DNA of 6,321 bases from Candidatus Magasanikbacteria bacterium CG_4_10_14_0_2_um_filter_41_10. GTDB lineage: Bacteria > Patescibacteriota > Patescibacteriia > Magasanikbacterales > UBA922. Numbering within the stretch: the first letter of the stretch is position 1; each line of letters opens with the position of its first letter. Positions 4,070-6,321 of the stretch are shown piece by piece. The stretch lies in assembly GCA_002792995.1 (NCBI GenBank), contig PFPJ01000048.1:1-6321 (forward strand), given 5' to 3'. Made by a program: the position numbers and the translations under genes. A model generated the notes under the pieces. It worked only from the letters and a program-made list of their open reading frames with translations. It had not been told where the DNA came from and did no database searches.

Positions 4070-6321
4070 GCGGTGAGTTTTTGTGTAGCATCTTCGAGCT
4101 TCTTTTTTTCGATGTTAATGACCGCTTCTGGTGCATTATCGACAAAACTACTATTTGAAAGTTTCTTTTCCAGTTGGGTCACATACGGTGACACATGATC
4201 GATTTCTTTTTGGAGACGTGCTTTTTCTGCATCGACATCGATTGCTCCTGCGAGATCAAGATGAATCGTCACACTTCCAACAACAGCCGTGCTCGCTTGT
4301 TCTGGTTTTGCACTCTCGTCGCCTGTAATCGTCAGAGACCCGACACGTGCCAATCCTCGAATCAATGTTGCATTCTCATCAAGCATTGCTTGCTCTTCCG
4401 CACAAACAATCACAACGGACACTTCTTTTCCTGCCTCAATATTTTTTTCTGCACGGAGTGAACGGATGTTTGTGATGATGTCTTTAAGCTGATAAAAAGA
4501 TCCGTATGGGTCAAGAACACCAATATCATTTTTTACTTCTTCTTTTGCTGGCCATTTTTCAACCATTAATAAATGTTCTGAACCATATAATTCTTCCCAA
4601 ATGGCTTCAGTCACGTATGGCATATACGGATGCCACAATTTAAGTAGAGTATTTAAAACATAATTGAGAGTTTCAGTTTTGCCACCTTCAATCTTCGCAA
4701 TTTCGAGATACCAATCAGCTAGCTCGTTCCAAGTGAAATCTCGCAACTGTTCAGCTGCTGGAGAAAATTGATAACTATCAAGTAATCCACTTACAACATC
4801 AACAATGTGATTCACTTTCATCAGTATATACTGATCAGACAATGTTTTTGCTTTTGGTAATGATACCTCGCGAACAAGTGTTAATTGTTCATTGTTTATT
4901 GTTAATTGTATAAATCGCGAAATATTCCAAAGCTTATTCGCAAAATTTCTATACGACCCAATTTTTTCTTCAGAAAGTTTACTATCATTTCCCGGTGATG
5001 AACCTACCATGAGTGACAAACGAACTGCGTCTGTCCCAAACTTTTCTGATACATCGAGTGGATCAATAATGTTGTCGAGTGACTTACTCATTTTTCTCCC
5101 TTGTTCATCACGAACAAGTCCATGCAGATAGACGGTCTTGAATGGAATTTCTCCACGCAAACTCGTGGTCATGAGAATCATACGAACAACCCAAAATGTC
5201 AGGATGTCGTAGCCTGTTTCAATCACACTCGTTGGGTGATAATTCTTTTGATCTTCGCTCTCGCCTTCTACCGGACCAAGTGGTGAAAAGCTAAACATCC
5301 CCGCACTAAACCACGTATCGAGTGTATCGGGGTCTTGCTCCCAACCATCTCCTTCTGGCGGCTCTACACCAACATACACTTCTTCTGTTTTGTGAATTGG
5401 TTGCTTAACTTCATTTTCACGAATCCAATTTTCATCTAAAACATTTCGATCTTTAAGTTCCTGTATTAAAGATGTTCCAATCTGAATGTTCGGACTTCCA
5501 GCGCTTTGCACATGATCAGGCAGCTTCCACTCACGCGTAAGCATATAAAAAGCTTGAATTGTTTCAACTCCAATTTTTTTTAAGAAGGAATTAAGTTCAA
5601 AATGAGTTGATTGATGAGGCCCCCCCAATTCTCTTTTGTACCACGCGGGCACACGATGTCCGTACCAAATCTGACGAGACAGACACCAATCGAGTAAATT
5701 ATCTACCCAATTAAAATATTGTTTTTCAAATCGTTCTGGAAGAATAGCAATTTGTTTTGTCCTAACAACATGTTGCAATAGCTGTTGCAAAGTAACTTCT
5801 TCTCCACTTTGTATACCTTCAATTTTTGAATTTTGAATTTTGAATTTTGAATTTACGTTAACCCACCACTGCTTCATGATCTGTGGCTCAATCAGTCCAC
5901 CACCACGACTATTCGTTGCTGTGCTATGGATATAGTCTTCGTCAATTTTTACAAGCAGTCCTTTTTCTTTCAACTTTTCAACAATCTTTGGTCGAGCTTC
6001 GAGAATATGCATGCCAGCAAATTCTTCCGCAATAGGAAGAAGATTCCCGTTGAAATCAATAACTTGTTCTTTTTCAAGGTGATGACGTTCTGCAATAAAA
6101 AAGTCTGTTGCATCATGCCACGGCGTAATAGTCATAACACCTGTTCCAAACTCTGGATCCACCGAAGCATCTTTGATAATCGTTGCGGTGACTTTTCCAT
6201 TGATCCATTCACATTCAAATGTGTCTCCATGCGTATACTTTGCATAGCGTTCATCGTCTGGATGCATGACGACATATTTGTCACCAAACTTTGTTTCTGG
6301 TCGAGACGTTCCAATCACAAA
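4042..6321 (-). CDS. valS: Valine--tRNA ligase, 5' end truncated by window edge
   Basis: Cytoplasmic class I synthetase that attaches valine to tRNA-Val and removes mischarged threonine in its CP1 editing domain. The frame is open through the window end. The first visible residues (FVIGTSRPET) match the start of the CP1 editing domain, so the GTG at 6318 is internal, and about 200 N-terminal residues with the HIGH motif lie outside. Visible in order: editing domain with TSRPET and the TITPWHDATDF segment (to about 5890), return to the catalytic core with DWCLSRQIWYGHRVPAWY (about 5638-5692), DPDTLDTWFSAG, TGYDILTFWVVRMI, KMSKS (5080-5094), the anticodon-binding helical domain (about 4480-4920), and a charged C-terminal coiled-coil arm (about 4050-4240) typical of ValRS. 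Oddities: an extra block of about 82 residues after PAWYKR (5386-5631) and two in-frame heptamer arrays. The stop is TAA, 9 bp before the next gene. Confidence 0.97.
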   Translation of the reverse strand, partial: FVIGTSRPETKFGDKYVVMHPDDERYAKYTHGDTFECEWINGKVTATIIKDASVDPEFGTGVMTITPWHDATDFFIAERHHLEKEQVIDFNGNLLPIAEEFAGMHILEARPKIVEKLKEKGLLVKIDEDYIHSTATNSRGGGLIEPQIMKQWWVNVNSKFKIQNSKIEGIQSGEEVTLQQLLQHVVRTKQIAILPERFEKQYFNWVDNLLDWCLSRQIWYGHRVPAWYKRELGGPHQSTHFELNSFLKKIGVETIQAFYMLTREWKLPDHVQSAGSPNIQIGTSLIQELKDRNVLDENWIRENEVKQPIHKTEEVYVGVEPPEGDGWEQDPDTLDTWFSAGMFSFSPLGPVEGESEDQKNYHPTSVIETGYDILTFWVVRMILMTTSLRGEIPFKTVYLHGLVRDEQGRKMSKSLDNIIDPLDVSEKFGTDAVRLSLMVGSSPGNDSKLSEEKIGSYRNFANKLWNISRFIQLTINNEQLTLVREVSLPKAKTLSDQYILMKVNHIVDVVSGLLDSYQFSPAAEQLRDFTWNELADWYLEIAKIEGGKTETLNYVLNTLLKLWHPYMPYVTEAIWEELYGSEHLLMVEKWPAKEEVKNDIGVLDPYGSFYQLKDIITNIRSLRAEKNIEAGKEVSVVIVCAEEQAMLDENATLIRGLARVGSLTITGDESAKPEQASTAVVGSVTIHLDLAGAIDVDAEKARLQKEIDHVSPYVTQLEKKLSNSSFVDNAPEAVINIEKKKLEDATQKLTALQEQLSML
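4882..4909. repeat. Heptamer tandem array TNATTGT x4, inside valS
   Basis: Four contiguous units: TAATTGT, TCATTGT, TTATTGT, TAATTGT. Only positions 2 and 3 vary. On the coding strand the units are ACAATNA and encode QLTINNEQLT, lying between the conserved NKLWNISRF motif and the LSDQYIL motif, a linker of variable sequence and length in ValRS. The frame is kept. Confidence 0.92.
5386..5631 (-). other. About 82-residue extra block inside ValRS, unknown origin
   Basis: In ordinary bacterial ValRS only a few tens of residues separate PAWY from DxDTLDTWF. Here the flanks PAWYKR and EEVYVGVEPPEGDGWEQDPDTLDTW would join naturally, but about 82 residues intervene. The block looks mostly helical (segments FELNSFLKKIGVETIQAFYM and SLIQELKDRNVLDENWIREN) and I recognise no domain in it. 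A 7-bp inverted repeat (GAATTGG at 5394-5400, CCAATTC at 5625-5631) lies at or within 10 bp of the two boundaries, and a run of seven C (5620-5626) sits beside the right one. The reading frame is intact throughout. It could be a lineage-specific domain insertion or a small element tolerated in frame. The boundaries are judged by eye from remembered family sequences. Confidence 0.6.
5824..5854. repeat. Heptamer tandem array TTTTGAA x4.4, inside valS
   Basis: Four exact copies of TTTTGAA plus three further bases, at 5824-5830, 5831-5837, 5838-5844, 5845-5851 and 5852-5854. On the coding strand it reads as the lysine-rich stretch NSKFKIQNSK. Because three 7-bp units make 21 bp, the array encodes a 7-residue period (NSKFKIQ then NSK) without breaking the frame. 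It lies in the segment between the editing domain and the PERFEKQYFNW motif, a stretch longer than in E. coli ValRS. Confidence 0.95.

Noticed and set aside
4882..4909. CRISPR-like or transposon-derived repeat
   Set aside because: Units are 7 bp and contiguous with no spacers, and nothing resembling a transposase or cas gene is present.
5620..5626. Frameshift or pseudogene in valS at the C7 run
   Set aside because: Both sides are in the same frame and conserved ValRS motifs occur before and after it, so the gene is intact as given.
6316..6318. GTG as a start codon for a shorter ValRS
   Set aside because: The frame is open upstream (Phe-Val) and the residue sits at the start of the CP1 editing domain, so the true start is beyond the window.
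6..6321. UGA recoded as glycine, as in some Patescibacteria
   Set aside because: No in-frame UGA is needed in any gene; stops are TAA or TAG and all proteins end at normal family lengths where this can be judged.

Overview
All six genes in this window are read from the minus strand, so the biological order runs from the right end of the window to the left. The DNA is AT-rich (about 40% GC by eye). Genes are tightly packed and use the standard bacterial stops TAA and TAG, and I saw no in-frame UGA. The divergent class I aminoacyl-tRNA synthetases, the small EF-hand/membrane protein and the short heptanucleotide tandem arrays suggest a Candidate Phyla Radiation (Patescibacteria, Parcubacteria-like) genome. 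This placement is inference from sequence style, not a database match.

Right to left, the first block is a probable operon: valS (5' end cut by the window edge, 6321-4042), then after 9 bp a 125-residue protein with one EF-hand-like loop and a C-terminal membrane helix (4032-3655), then after 3 bp tyrS (3651-2470), then after 33 bp argS (2436-667). Three class I tRNA-charging enzymes (valine, tyrosine, arginine) are thus probably co-expressed, with an uncharacterised membrane protein between two of them. A candidate internal promoter overlaps the valS stop codon.

After a 73-bp gap comes a compact type II toxin-antitoxin module: a ribbon-helix-helix antitoxin (593-390) followed 9 bp later by a MazF/PemK-like protein (380-6). 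The gap carries three copies of an 8-bp half-site, arranged as an inverted repeat plus an overlapping second palindrome, over a candidate -10 box. This is the classic layout of an autoregulated antitoxin operator. The MazF-like protein has Cys where the family usually has its catalytic Arg.

The least ordinary signal is a set of short arrays with a 7-bp period: two inside valS, one inside argS and a degenerate one between tyrS and argS. They share a loose consensus on the + strand (W-N-N-Y-Y-G-W), have the same orientation, and lie only in protein linkers or an intergenic gap. The arrays inside genes keep the reading frame. valS also carries an extra block of about 82 residues (5386-5631) of unknown origin. 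I see no RNA genes, CRISPR arrays, insertion sequences or complete transposons.
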